A stretch of DNA of 64,000 nucleotides from Haematobia irritans (taxonomy: Eukaryota; Arthropoda; Insecta; Diptera; Muscidae): contig NC_134398.1 in the NCBI RefSeq assembly GCF_050003625.1, positions 201,618,583 through 201,682,582 of the forward strand. The letters run 5' to 3'. Numbering within the stretch: position 1 is the first letter of the stretch; every line of letters starts with the position of its first letter. The notes beneath the pieces are model-generated. The model was given only the letters and a program-made list of their open reading frames with translations, did no database searches and was not told where the DNA came from. The position numbers and the translations under genes were made by a program. Below are positions 22,145-33,789 of the stretch, piece by piece.

Positions 22145-23690
22145 AAATCCGAAAATTTTTCAGACAAATTCCTATAGAAATAAAATTTACTGAAAATTTC
22201 CTATAGAAATGAAATTTTTGGAAAATTTCTTATATAAATGAAATTTTCAGAAAATTTCCTATAGAAATGAAATTTTCAGAAAATTTCCTATAGAATGAAG
22301 TTTTCAGAAAATTTCCTATAGAAATTAAATTTTCGGAAAATTTCCTATAGAAATTAAATTTTCGGAAAATTTCCTATAGAAATTAAATTTTTAGATAATT
22401 GCCTATAGAAATAAAATTTACAGAAAATTTTTAAAACATTTCTTATAGAAATTAAATTTTTCTAAAATTTTCTATAGAAAAGAATTTTTTTAAAATTGCC
22501 TATAGAAAATAAATTTGTTGAAAATTTCCTATAGAAATGAAATTTTTAGAAAATTTCCTATAGAAATGAAATTTTCAGAAAATTTCCTATAGAAATTAAA
22601 TTTTCGGAAAATTTCCTATAGAAATTAAATTTTCGGAAAATTTCCTATAGAAATTAAATTTTCAGATAATTGCCTATAGAAATAAAATTTACAGAAAATT
22701 TTTAAAACATTTCTTATAGAAATTAAATTTTTCTAAAATTTTCTATAGAAAAGAATTTTTTTAAATTGCCTATAGAAAATAAATTTGTTGAAAATTTCCT
22801 ATAGAAATGAAATTTTCAGAAAATTTCCTATAGAAATGAATTTTTCAAAAAATTTCCTATAGAAATGACATTTTTAGAAAATTTCTTTTAGAAATTAAAT
22901 TTTCAGAAAATTTCCGTTAGAAATAAAATTTTCAGAAACTTTCCTATAGAAATGAAATTTTCAAAAAATTTCCTGTAGGAATGAAATTTTCAGAAAATTT
23001 TCCATAGAAATTAAAAGTTTACAGAAAATTTTTAAAACATTTCTTATAGAAATTAAATTCTCTATAGAAATTAAAATTTTCGAAAATTCTCTATAGAAAA
23101 GAAATTTTTAAAAATTGCCTATAGAAAATAAATTTCTTTGAAAATTTCCTATAGAAATGAAATTTCCAGAAAATTTTATATAGATTAGAAAGTTGCGAAA
23201 AATTTTCTATAGAAAGTTTCGGAAAATTTCCTGTAGAAATTTTTAGAAAATTCCCTACAGAAATAAAATTTTGACAAAATATCCTATAAAATGAAATTTT
23301 CCGAGAATTTGTTGTAGAAATGATATTTTCGGAAAAATTTGTATAGAAATAAAATTTTGACAAAATCTCCTATAGAAATGACATTTTTAAAAAATTTTCA
23401 ATAGATACGAAATTTTTAGAAAATCTCCCATAATTATGAAATTTTCTACAGATATATTTCGTATATATACATTTTCAAAAAATTTCCTATAGAAATGAAA
23501 TATGGAGAAAATTTCTTATAGATACGAATAAAATTTTCAGAAAATTTTCTATAGAAATGAAATTTTTGCAAAAATTTGTATAGAAATATAATTTTCAGAA
23601 AATTTACATACAGAATTGAAATTTCGACAAAATTTCATATAGAAATTATTTTTTTGAAAACTTTCCCAAAAATATCCTGTACAGATTCAG
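22145..23690. repeat. 29-bp array, AGAAAATTTCCTATAG subtype (right part)
   Basis: About 53 units. A block near 22,180-22,500 is repeated almost exactly near 22,500-22,790, a higher-order duplication of about 300 bp (look for TTAAAACATTTCTTATAG in both). After about 23,240 TTGACAAAAT-type units are mixed in. Confidence 0.9.
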
Positions 23691-24860
23691 TTTCCTACTA
23701 AAGCTTATGTTATTTGAATACTTTTCCACGACCACATTGGCACACAAATTTCATATGAAACCGTTAAAATCCCATATTTTAACTTTCAAAAATCTTTTGT
23801 AATTCATTGCTATAGCCACAAATACCATTAATATTTCTATGCAAAATCAAAGCGATCGAAGACAAGTAGCTCCATGGTATGGAAAAGAAAATGCAAATGT
23901 AATTTACTTTTTATTCATCATCCGGTTTCGGGGGAAATTTTCATTCATTGAATATTTTTGGTTTCACTCAGTGGCCAGTATTCAACTGAATACTTTGGCT
24001 CTTAGCCAAAGCATTAAAATTCATTGAATTTTTTTTTAGATTGGATTCATTCATTCATAGAGTTGGGGACATTTGTTGTGACACTCAAATATTGATTCAG
24101 TTAGTCCAGTGTGGTTAGTGCAGTAGATTTTAGTAGGTAAACCTAGAGAGTTGCAAAACTTTTAAATTGTCATAATAAAATTGGTAAAATAGTTTAAAAT
24201 ACACTCCCAAGACCTTAGTGATTTTAATGATTTTTTTTTTAATTTTGCATCGTTAGTTGACACTAAATTTTATTTATTTTTTCTTTAAGTGTATATGCTT
24301 TTGTTGATGTGATCCAAAAAAAATCTGCATATTTCTTTTTTTCTATGGTTTGTTTTTTTTTCTCTTAGCCTTAAGCGTTTTAGCAATTTTTCTCATATAT
24401 CTTCGCAATTGCTTGACTGCGACAATATTTCTATAGCCAGTCAGTCACTATGTTGATTTCAGAGAGCTAAGCAATTTATGATGAAATTTATGTCATGAGT
24501 TTCGGATGAAGACATAAAATGCACATTTTTCCCCATCTCTTGTCTTCTCTTTCGTCTGTGTCTCATGTTTCTTAATAGTTATTTTATTCAAACTGAAAAT
24601 TTATCGTTTTCCTTGGATCATATGGAAAGAAAAAGTGGGCCATCATAACATACCTGTAGTTTTGTTTAGAAATGAATAAATACCAATAGAAGTGAATAGC
24701 AAAATATAAATTTGACCAAAATTTAGAATGAGTGGACATAGCGTAAAAGTTTAGGTCTTGAATTCAATTAAGCCAATCCTGATATTCTGACATCAATGAA
24801 GAGGAAGTGTTGTACTAGTAATACTACAACAATTCCAACGGAAATGTTGTCTTTGCATTT
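23691..24860. other. Unique-looking non-coding stretch
   Basis: No gene is recognised. T-rich tracts occur at 24,228-24,370. The 62-codon frame at 23,839-24,027 has no recognisable features. Confidence 0.45.
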
Positions 24861-25262
24861 CTAGGATAAAAAAGACCACGTTAACCAGAGCTTTGGAGCT
24901 GAAGACCACGTCAACCAGAACCTTGGAGAAAATATATGACTTCAGGCCTACAAAGATTCAGACCAAAAGCGAATCCGCCATGCCTGCGATCAGATTTAGG
25001 ATGTTGGGAAAATGAATGAGAACAAAATAAACCATCAAGGACGAATAGAGGAGACGATAGGTGTAATAGCGCGTGCCGCAACAATCCATGATAGTATGTA
25101 TATCTGAGGTGGCCATAGCCGCCGAGTGTTACATTGTAATTCTAGTAAGAGGGTCCTGGGAAAATGGGAACCCAGAAAAGGTGCCAGAAGGAAATTGTAA
25201 CTACACCGATGGATCGAAGATGGGTGCGAGGACGAAACTGGGTGCATATGTGGAGAACCCAT
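24861..25262 (+). pseudogene. Non-LTR retrotransposon ORF2 remnant: connection region and RNase H start
   Basis: The plus strand encodes KTTSTRTLEKIYDFRP and KSESAMPAIRFRMLG, resembling the region between RT and RNase H of I/R1/Jockey-like ORF2 proteins. After stops and frame changes comes YTDGSKMGARTKLGAYVEN (TDGSK at 25,205-25,219), the beginning of the RNase H domain with its first catalytic Asp. A 30-bp tandem duplication (GACCACGTYAACCAGARC, 24,871-24,930) disrupts the connection region. The RNase H domain is cut off by the array-bearing element starting at about 25,263. It is too broken to be functional. It belongs to a different non-LTR lineage from the RT at 10.3-11.8 kb, which lacks RNase H. 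Confidence 0.75.
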
Positions 25263-26498
25263 ACACTTTGCCACTCGTGCCAACTATAATCTACAAAAAA
25301 ATTGAAAAAACTTTTGCCAAAAATCTATCAAATTAAAAAAAAAATATTTTGTAAGTTTTGGTCATATTTAGTCAAAATATTATTTCTCTAGAAAATTTTG
25401 TGAAAATTTTATTTCTTTAGAAAATTTTGTGAAAATTTTATTTCTTTAGAAAATTTTGTGAAAATTATATTTCTTTAGAAAATTTTGTAAAAATTTTTTT
25501 CTTTATAGAAAATTTTCTCAAATTTTATTTTTTATAGTAAATTCTGTCAAAATTTTTTATTTTGCCCAAAAATGATTTTTTATAGAAAATTTTGTCAAAA
25601 TTTTATTTCTATAGAAAATTTTGTCAAAATTTTATTTCTATAGAAAATTTTGTCAACATTTTATTTCTATAGAAAATGTTGTCAACATTTTATTTGTATA
25701 GAACATTTTTGCAAAATTTTATTTCTATAGAAAATTTTGTCAACATTTTATTTCTATAGAAAATGTTGTCAACATTTTATTTGTATAGAACATTTTTGCA
25801 AAATTTTATTTCTATAGAAAATTTTGCAAACTTTTATTTCTATAGAATATTTTGTCAAAAATGTATTTTTATAGAAAATTCGTTCAAAATTTTATTCCTA
25901 TAGAAAAATTTTGCAAAATTTTATTCCTATAGAAAAATTTTGCAAACTTTTATTCCTATAGAAAAATTTTGCCAAATTTTATTTCTATAGAACATTTTGT
26001 CGAAATTTTATTTCTATAGAAAATTTTGTCACAATTTTACTTCTGTAGAAATTTTTGTCAAAATTTTATTTCTATAGAAAATTTTGTCAATATTTTATTT
26101 CTATAGAAAATTTTGTCAAAATTTTATTTCTATAGACAATTTTGTCAAAATTTTATTTCTATAGAAAATTTTGAAACAATTTTATTTCTATAGAAAATTT
26201 TGTCACAATTTTACTTCTATAGATAATTTTGTCGAAATTTTATTTCTATAGAAAATTTTGTCACAATTTTATTTCTATAGATAATTTTGTCGAAATTTTA
26301 TTTCTATAGATAATTTTATCGAAATTTTATTTGTATAGAAAATTTTGTCAAAATTTTATTTCTATAGAAAATGTTGACCAAATTTTATTTCTATAGAAAA
26401 TTTCGACAACATTTTATTTCTATAGAAAATTTTGTAAAAATTTTATTTCCATAGAAGATTTTTGTAAAATTTTATTTCTATAGAAAATTTTGTCAAAA
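25263..26498. repeat. Array-bearing element start and 29-bp array (reverse orientation)
   Basis: It begins TTTGCCACTCGTGCC, with AATCTACAAAAAAATTG and AATCTATCAAATT. From about 25,370 it is an array of TTTTATTTCTATAGAAAATT units with TTTGTCAAAA. It is inserted in the RNase H remnant. Sub-blocks repeat (GAACATTTTTGCAAAATTTT at 25,702 and 25,789), indicating multi-unit duplication. Confidence 0.9.
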
Positions 26499-26739
26499 TT
26501 GTTGTTTTTGATATCAGCTTAAATTGACTAAGCTACACGTGTAGCTTAACCAGTTTTGCTGCAAGAAGAGGATGCTGATGAGGAATGTGGTAATTCCGAA
26601 ACAGCTTTACATCCAACCGTCTTGCAATCTATAGGGCTTTGCCCAAATAAATTTGAGAAGCATACTTTTCCTCTGTTACTACCAGCTACACTTGTAGTTT
26701 AGTCAATGCGTGGTTTTAAGCTGAAATCAAAAACAACAA
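26499..26739. mobile_element. Element bounded by TTGTTGTTTTTGAT / ATCAAAAACAACAA
   Basis: The left boundary is TTGTTGTTTTTGATATCAGC and the right boundary is AAGCTGAAATCAAAAACAAC, inverted relative to each other. The interior includes GCAAGAAGAGGATGCTGATG and CTATAGGGCTTTGCCCAAAT, shared with the element at 53,217-53,660. A further ATGATTGAGGAATACACCAA after the right boundary (26,742 on) also matches that second copy. Its class is unknown. Confidence 0.65.
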
Positions 26740-26779
26740 AAATGATTGAGGAATACACCAACAATAACAAAACAAAACG

Positions 26780-27132
26780 CATTTTTTCAAAATTTTATTT
26801 TTATAGAAAATTTTTGCAAAATGTTTTTTCTGTAAACAGTTTTTGCAAACTTTTGTCAAAAAAAAAAAAAATTATGGAAAATTCGTTCAAAATTTTATTC
26901 CTATAGAAAAATTTTGCAAAATTTTATTTCTATAGAAATTTTTTTTAAAGTTTTATTTCTATGGAAAATTTTGTCAAAATTTTATTTTTATAGAGAATTT
27001 TGTCAAAATTTTATTTCGATAGAAAATTTTGTCAAAATTGTATCTCTATAGAACATTTTTGCAAAATTTTTATTTTTATAGAATTTTTTTGCAAATTCTT
27101 ATTTCTATAGAAAATTTTTGAAAAATTGTATT
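26780..27132. repeat. 29-bp array (reverse orientation)
   Basis: Continuation of the array before 26,499, with TTTTATTTCTATAGAAAATT-type units. It is bounded on the right by the first foldback copy. Confidence 0.85.
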
Positions 27133-27512
27133 TCTAATTATACAATTATTTTTCGAGCTTTATGGACAGATATAGATTAAGGAACATGGTTAATAGAGCC
27201 ATTGAAAAGAAAACGCCAGATACCAATCTATACACGCCTGGACTGTACATGTTTCGGTTCGGGCGAATGAACCTTTCCACAGCCTTTAGTTTAGATCTGG
27301 CTGGGAGAGATAACTCAATTTTGGGCCCTTTATGCTAACTCCTTATGGAGAAAACATTTGGGAAATTTCCTCTTAGAAATTGAATCATCTTTTCTCCCAC
27401 TGTACATCATCTTTTCATATAACTTACAAGTCCCTTAATCTTATTTTTATTTCGTTTTGTTACATAGTAATGCAACAACACGAAATTTATTTTTAGAAAG
27501 CTAATTTGTTAG
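27133..27512 (+). mobile_element. Truncated copy of the foldback element
   Basis: 380 bp almost identical to 27,731-28,110 (one arm plus loop of the complete copy). The first 52 bp of the arm and the entire opposite arm are missing. It includes GGAACATGGTTAATAGAGCC and TTTCGGTTCGGGCGAATGAA. Only a handful of substitutions separate the copies, so the duplication is recent. Confidence 0.85.
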
Positions 27513-27678
27513 AATTCACCTAAGTGGTGAACAGTCGAACAATGCTTATTGTTTCTACAGTCAACTACAACATATGACAATTAACAGAAACTGGTTTCCA
27601 GGAAACAACAACAATTCTAACGCGTACATTAGTCGTGTTTTTCCTAGTTTTACGACGGGCTCATCGTTGCTTATTATA

Positions 27679-28371
27679 TTTCATGTTAGCCTGATAATGA
27701 AACAGGCAATTGACGTCCAAATGCATTATATCTAATTATACAATTATTTTTCGAGCTTTATGGACAGATATAGATTAAGGAACATGGTTAATAGAGCCAT
27801 TGAAAAGAAAACGCCAGATACCATTCTATATACGCCTGGACTGTACATGTTTCGGTTCGGGCGAATGAACCTTTCCACAGCCTTTAGTATAGATCTGGCT
27901 GGGAGAGATAACTCAATTTTGGGCCCTTTATGCTAACTCCTTATGGAGAAAACATTTGGGAAATTTCCTCTTACAAAGTGAATCATCTTTTCTCCCACTG
28001 TACATCATCTTTTCATATAACTTACAAGTCCCTTAATCTTATTTTTATTTCGTTTTGTTACATAGTAATGCAACAACACGAAATTTATTTTTAGAAAGCT
28101 AATTTGTTAGGAGTTAGCATAAAGGGCCCAAAATTGAGTTATCTCTCCCAGCCAGATCTATACTAAAGGCTGTGGAAAGGTTCATTCGCCCGAACCGAAA
28201 CATGTACAGTCCAGGCGTGTATAGATTGGTATCTGGCGTTTTCTTTTCAATGGCTCTATTAACCATGTTCCTTAATCTATATCTGTCCATAAAGCTCGAA
28301 AAATAATTGTATAATTAGATATAATGCATTTGGACGTCAATTGCCTGTTTCATTATCAGGCTAACATGAAA
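27679..28371. mobile_element. Foldback element with 262-bp inverted arms
   Basis: Left arm 27,679-27,940 and right arm 28,110-28,371 are near-perfect reverse complements. They flank a 169-bp loop (27,941-28,109). The ends are TTTCATGTTAGCC and GGCTAACATGAAA, with TATA on both outer sides (27,675-27,678 and 28,372-28,375) as a probable target duplication. Each arm contains an inward-pointing 58-codon open frame (27,760-27,936 on plus, mirrored on minus) with RYRLRNMVNRAIEKKTPDT. I do not recognise that peptide. It might be a captured or relic coding piece. No transposase is seen. Confidence 0.85.
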
Positions 28372-28375
28372 TATA

Positions 28376-29880
28376 AAAATTTTATTTCTATAGAAAATAT
28401 TTGCAAAATTTTATTTCTGTACACACAAAAAATTTTTTTTCTGGTTCAATCACGAAATTAATTGATCCAATTAATTTTTTAATTGAAATGTCTTCAATCA
28501 CAGAAATGATAGTATCAATTAAAAAATTAATTGATCCAATTAAAAAATTAATTGATACTATTAATTTTTGTGATTGATTTTTGTTTCAATTTAAAAAATT
28601 GTTGAATCAATTAATATTTAATTGAATATTTTTTAAAACTCAATTAAAATTTAAATTGGAAAAATTTTCGTGAAATTTTTTTCTGTGTAGACGGTTTGTG
28701 CAAATTTTTATTTCTATAGAAAATTTTGTCAAAAATTAATTTTTATAGAAAATTCGTTCAAAATTTATTCCTATAGAAAAATTTTGCAGAATTTTATTCC
28801 TATAGAAAAATTTTGCAAAATTTTATTTCTATAGAAAATTTGTTCAAAGTTTTATTTCTATGGAAAATTTTGTCAAAATTTTATTTCGATAGAAAATTTT
28901 GTCAAAATTGTATGTCTATAGAATTTTTTTCAAAATTTTAGTTCTATTGAAAATTTTCTCAAAATTGTATTTCTATAGAAAATTGTTGCAAATTTAATTT
29001 CTATAAAAAATTTTGTCAAAATTTTATTTCGATAGAAAATTTTGTCAAAATTGTATATTGATAGAAAATTTTGTCAAAATTTTATTTCTATAGAAAATTT
29101 TATCAAAATTTTATTGCTATAGAAAATTTTTTCAAAATTTTATTTCTATAGAAAATTTTTGCAAAATTTTATTTTTATAGAAATTTTTTGCAAATTCTTA
29201 TTTCTATAGAAAATTTTTGAAAAAATTTATTTCTATAGAAAATGTTTGCAAAATTTTATTTCTGTAGATGGTTTTTGCAAACTTTTATTTCTATAGAAAA
29301 TTTTTTCAAAAATTTATTTTTATAGAAAATTCGTTCAACATTTTATTCCTATACAAAAATTTTGCAGAATTTAATTCCTATAGAAAAATTTTGCAAAATT
29401 TTATTTCTATAGAAAATTGTTTCAAAGTTTTATTTCTATAGAAAATTTTTGCAAAATTTTATTTCTATAGAAAATTTTTGCAAAATTTTATTTCGATAGA
29501 AAATTTTGTCAAAATTTTATTTTTATAGAAAATTTTGTCAAAATTTTATTTCTATAGAAAATGTTGCCAAGATTTTATTTCTATAGAAAATTTTGCCAAA
29601 ATTTTATTTCTATAGAAAATTTTGCCAACATTTTATTTCTATAGAAAATTGTCTCAAAAATTTATTTCTATTGAAAATTTTGTCAAAATTTTATTGTTAT
29701 AGAAAATTGTTGCAAAATTTTATTTTTATAGAAATTTTTTGCAAATTTTTATTTCTATAGAAAATTTTGCCAAAATTTTATTTCTATAGAAAATTTTTTC
29801 CAAATTTAATTTCTATAGAAAATTTTTGAAAAAATTTATTTTTATAGAAAATTTTTGCAAATTTTTACTTTGTTACACTG
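28376..29880. repeat. 29-bp array (reverse orientation), interrupted by a MITE
   Basis: TTTTATTTCTATAGAAAATT units run from the foldback element to about 29,870. The MITE at 28,422-28,687 splits it. Several multi-unit segments are repeated, such as those ending TTATTTCTGTAGAYGGTTT at about 28,410/28,690 (split by the MITE) and 29,261. Confidence 0.9.
28422..28687. mobile_element. TA-flanked MITE inserted in the 29-bp array
   Basis: The ends are CACACAAAAAATTTTTTTTC and GAAATTTTTTTCTGTG, with TA at 28,420-28,421 and 28,688-28,689. The interior is dominated by CAATTAAAAAATTAATTGAT-type palindromes. The array unit at 29,261 (TTATTTCTGTAGATGG) shows the uninterrupted site, with a single TA. This fits a Tc1/mariner-type MITE. 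Confidence 0.85.
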
Positions 29881-30667
29881 TGCATTAAAATTATGATGAA
29901 AAATTTTTAATTTGTTTCTATGTCATTGTGAGAGCCGTTATTTTCTCCTCATTATGCACTATAGCCATTCCCCCATCTTTGGAAGATGCCATATTTAGCA
30001 TAAATTGCATGCTGAATTTGCTACAATTTCTTTTGCATTAAATTACCTGATTATATTTTTGCTTTGAAATCACCATAAAATAAGTGAAGTGAGCTTTAAA
30101 AAAGAAAAAAAGATAGCGAAGTGTTTTCTCTTGGTATTCTTGTTGCAAGAGGCAAGAAGTAAGCTTGATTAAAATATGTAACTATACTAAGCCATATCAC
30201 ACATTTGCTTTTGCGTAAAAACTTTTGCACCGGCGTGTGTGCATTCATTGAAAGCCATTTGCGATTCTTGTGAAGCGACAATAACACTTCAGCACTATAC
30301 CATGGGATGGGGGTAAAAGTAATCCCATGTTCTAGGGTCTTCTTTTATGGTCATTTTCCATTTCCATACAAAGTCTCTTCTGGTATCGGGTTTTTTCATA
30401 GAAATTCATTATCATATGTTTAGATCAGCCACTGAGCCATCCAAGTCATTTCTTATAACTTTTAATGATATGTATTAAAAAATATAATGTACATTATTAT
30501 TTAGAACATTTAACACCACAAACATTTAGAAGCAATTTGCATTAGACTTTAGAGCATAGCGAGGGGACTTATACACAGAGAAAAAATATTGCATAATTTT
30601 TTCGAATAATCAATTTACTCAGGCTTATGTTTTTTTACACGAATTCTTGTGATTACATTAAATGAAA
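29881..30667. other. Non-coding stretch, nothing recognised
   Basis: No gene or repeat family member is recognisable between the array and the pogo-like MITE. Confidence 0.45.
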
Positions 30668-30669
30668 TA

Positions 30670-30836
30670 CAGTGAAACCTTTCACTCTGAAAATCGGACA
30701 CCTTCCAAACATGGGCAGTTGTCTGGAGACGTTTGGTATATTAACACATTAAAATTATCCTCTCAAACCTGGACAACTCTCAAAGGTGGACAAAATTTAG
30801 GCGACCGTGAATGTTCACCTTTCAGAGGTTTCACTG
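30670..30836. mobile_element. Pogo/Tigger-like MITE with TA duplication
   Basis: The left end CAGTGAAACCTTTCACTCTG pairs with the right end CACCTTTCAGAGGTTTCACTG in inverted fashion. TA flanks both sides (30,668-30,669, 30,837-30,838). The 167-bp interior includes a weak internal inverted pattern (GGACACC, GGACAAC). CAGTGAAACCTCT-type ends are typical of pogo-group mariner relatives. An open frame across it (30,662-30,850) is not considered a gene. Confidence 0.75.
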
Positions 30837-30838
30837 TA

Positions 30839-31744
30839 ATTTTTTTTTAATTTTATTTATTTCAAATTTTTTATTTTATTTCAAATATTAATTAAGTTTT
30901 TTTTTTTCGTTGTTCCTTAAAATGGGTTAACGTACTATGTGGATCTAGCCCAGAATTTTTTTTTACCATAATACTCATCTATTTAATATGATGCCGTTTT
31001 TTCTTTTCAGTTTTATCATTTAATATATTATTCCACTTTACATATGATTTATTATATTAAAAATCTAATGTTGAAATGCTCTAATGGCCGTGTAAAACAC
31101 TCACGCATAATAAGTTTCCTCTGTAATGGGCAGGGGTGTAAATCGTTTAATATATGTGATGATTTTAATAAATATTTTTTTCAACTGATAATGACCGTAA
31201 TTATAATTATTTTAGTTTTTTTTTATACAAATTTAGTAAAGCTTTACTATTTTTTGCCACCATAGAATGAAGTGTGTAATAAGCAGCGCTACCTTTGAAC
31301 ACGGAAATTAATTTTGAATAATTTTGATCCCACCATCTACTATCACATAAACGCAAGAATATGGTCAACAACTCTAAGCTTAAGTGAAGTCTTCACTGTC
31401 ATCAGCCAATTACCAAATGAAAAATTGGTCGGTATTACACAAAGTCCATATAAATCTTAGAGCTGAAGTCCTTCTACTCTTGATATAGTCAGGCAATTAG
31501 TTAATTTTTTTCTAGGAAAATGTTTCGTTTAAGCCAAAAAAAAGTTCGTTGGGCGGTAAACGTTCAACAGGTATCATAAGAAAATATTTATTATTCGATA
31601 AATTTAATAAGAAAAGAAAACTTCGTTGGTGTAAATTGTTATTTCTGAGTATGGTATTTATGGTATATTGTAGGAAGGGACACTTGACGGAATAGAGAAA
31701 TCGGTGGGATCCCTGTGTACTTCCGACAATAGCCAAACCACTAT
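30839..31744. other. Non-coding stretch, nothing recognised
   Basis: AT-rich with T runs. The short frames at 31,044-31,265 and 31,512-31,736 (minus) show no recognisable features. Confidence 0.45.
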
Positions 31745-31930
31745 ATACTCTGGCTCAAGCCGGATTTCGAAGATGGTGTTGCAGATCATATAAATGCCAT
31801 CAGATTAAATATGGAGAATAATTTCGAATTTAAATCTGAGCTACATCTACTTTTCATAGATTTTAACAGTAAATACGACCGAATAATTATGGACCGATAT
31901 GGAACATTTTTAGAGAGCATATGCACAGAA
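31745..31930 (+). pseudogene. Non-LTR reverse transcriptase fragment
   Basis: The plus strand encodes AGFRR and, after a frame change, DHINAIRLNMENNFEFKSEL and HLLFIDFNSKYDRI. This corresponds to the RT stretch from the GFR motif to the first catalytic Asp block (LFIDFKQAYDSI-like in relatives), with the Asp near 31,859. It is about 60 residues of a domain normally several hundred long. The aromatic-rich motif after the Asp is altered (NSKYD). No flanking retrotransposon sequence is recognised, and the fragment is non-functional. Confidence 0.7.
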
Positions 31931-32358
31931 AAAAAGTCTGTTGTAAAATATTTACAAAAATTTATTACAAAAATTTTATTTTGTTTTAGTTCATTTTTAA
32001 AACTTTGTAAGAAATTTTCCCCAGCCCAAAGATTTTTTCTTTATTCCAGGTATGTCTCAAAATGTTTATGAACTAAATGGCAGTAAAATTTCAATGAATT
32101 ATAAAGTAGTTCAATTCTAACTAAAACATAAGAAGTTTTTCGTACACCTCTCAAAAATAGTAAGAATGATCTTATGATGTTTTCATTATTTTTAGTTCAT
32201 TGTTTTCTTTCCGAGAAAGATGCATTGCGTAAATGGTAATGGTAAAAATCCAAAAATGTCGGCAAATTTTCGACAATTTAAAGAATATAAAAATTCGGAG
32301 TACAATTTACTTAAATTTTCGCACGAGATAGTTCATTTTTCCCATAATGTAGTTTATT
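31931..32358. other. Non-coding stretch, nothing recognised
   Basis: T- and A-rich sequence between the RT fragment and the family T composite. Confidence 0.4.
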
Positions 32359-33789
32359 TTTTTATACCCTGCGCCACACTGTGGAACAGGGTATTATAAA
32401 AAAAACCCAGAAGGAGACGAGATAGACAGGGTAGGCTCCTGAGTCGATATAGCCATGTCCGTCTGTCCGTGAACACATTTTTGTAATCAAAGTCTAGGTC
32501 GCAGTTTTAGTCCAATCGACTTCAAATTTGGCACAAGTATGTGTTTTGGCTCATAATAGATCCCTATTGATTTTGGAAGAAATCGGTTCAGATTTGGTTG
32601 AAATTTTGCACAGGGAGTAGAATTAGCAATGTAGCTATGCGTGCCAAATTTGGTTGGAATCGGTTCAGATTTAGATATAGCTCCAATATACAGGTTTCGG
32701 CCGATTTACACTTATATGACCACAGAGGCCAAATTTTTGCTCCGATTTTGTTGAAATTTTGCACAGGGAGTAGAATTAGCATTGTAGCATAATTTGGTTG
32801 GAATCGTTTCAGATTTAGATATAGCTCCAATATATAGGTTTCGGCCGATTTACACTTATATGACCACAGAGGCCAATTTTTTGCTCCGATTTAGTTGAAA
32901 TTTTGCACAGGGAGTAGAATTAGCATTGTAGCTATGCGTGCCAAATTTGGTTGAAATCGGTTCAGATTTACATATAGCTCCCATATATAGCTTTCGCCCG
33001 ATTTACACTCATATGACCACAGAGGCCAATTTTTAACTCCGATTTAGTTGAAATTTTGCACAGGGAGTAGAATTAGCATTGTAGCTATGCGTGCCAAATT
33101 TGGTTGAAATCGGTTCAGATTTAGATATATCTCCCATATATAGCTTTCGCCCGATATGGACTTATATGGCGCCAGAAGCCAGAGTTTTACCTTAATTTAC
33201 TTAGAATTTTGCACAAGAAAAACAATTCGTACTATAATCAAGTGTGCCAAATTTTATTAAAATCGGTTCAGATTTAGATATATCTCCCATATATAGCTTT
33301 CGCCCGATTTACACTCATATGACCACAGAGGCCAATTTTTAACTCCGATTTTGTTGAAATTTTGCACAGGGTGTAGAATTAGCATTGTAGCTATGCGTGC
33401 CAAATTTGGTTGAAATCGGTTCAGATTTAGATATATCTCCCATGTATAGCTTTCGCCCGATTTACACTCATATGACCCAAGAAGCCAATTTTTAACTCCG
33501 ATTTAGTTGAAATTTTGCACAGGGAGTAGAATTAGCATTGTTGCTATGCGTGCCAAATTTGGTTGAAATCGGTTCAGATTTAGATATAGCTCCCATATAT
33601 ATGTGTTTCTGATTTCGACAAAAATGGTCAAAATACCAACATTTTCCTTGTAAAATTGCCACTGCATAGTCGAAAAGTTGTAAAAATGACTCTAATTTTC
33701 CTAAACTTCTAATACATGTATATCGAGCGATAAATCATAAATAAACTTTGGTGAAAATTCCTTAAAATTGCTTCAGATTTAAATGTTTC

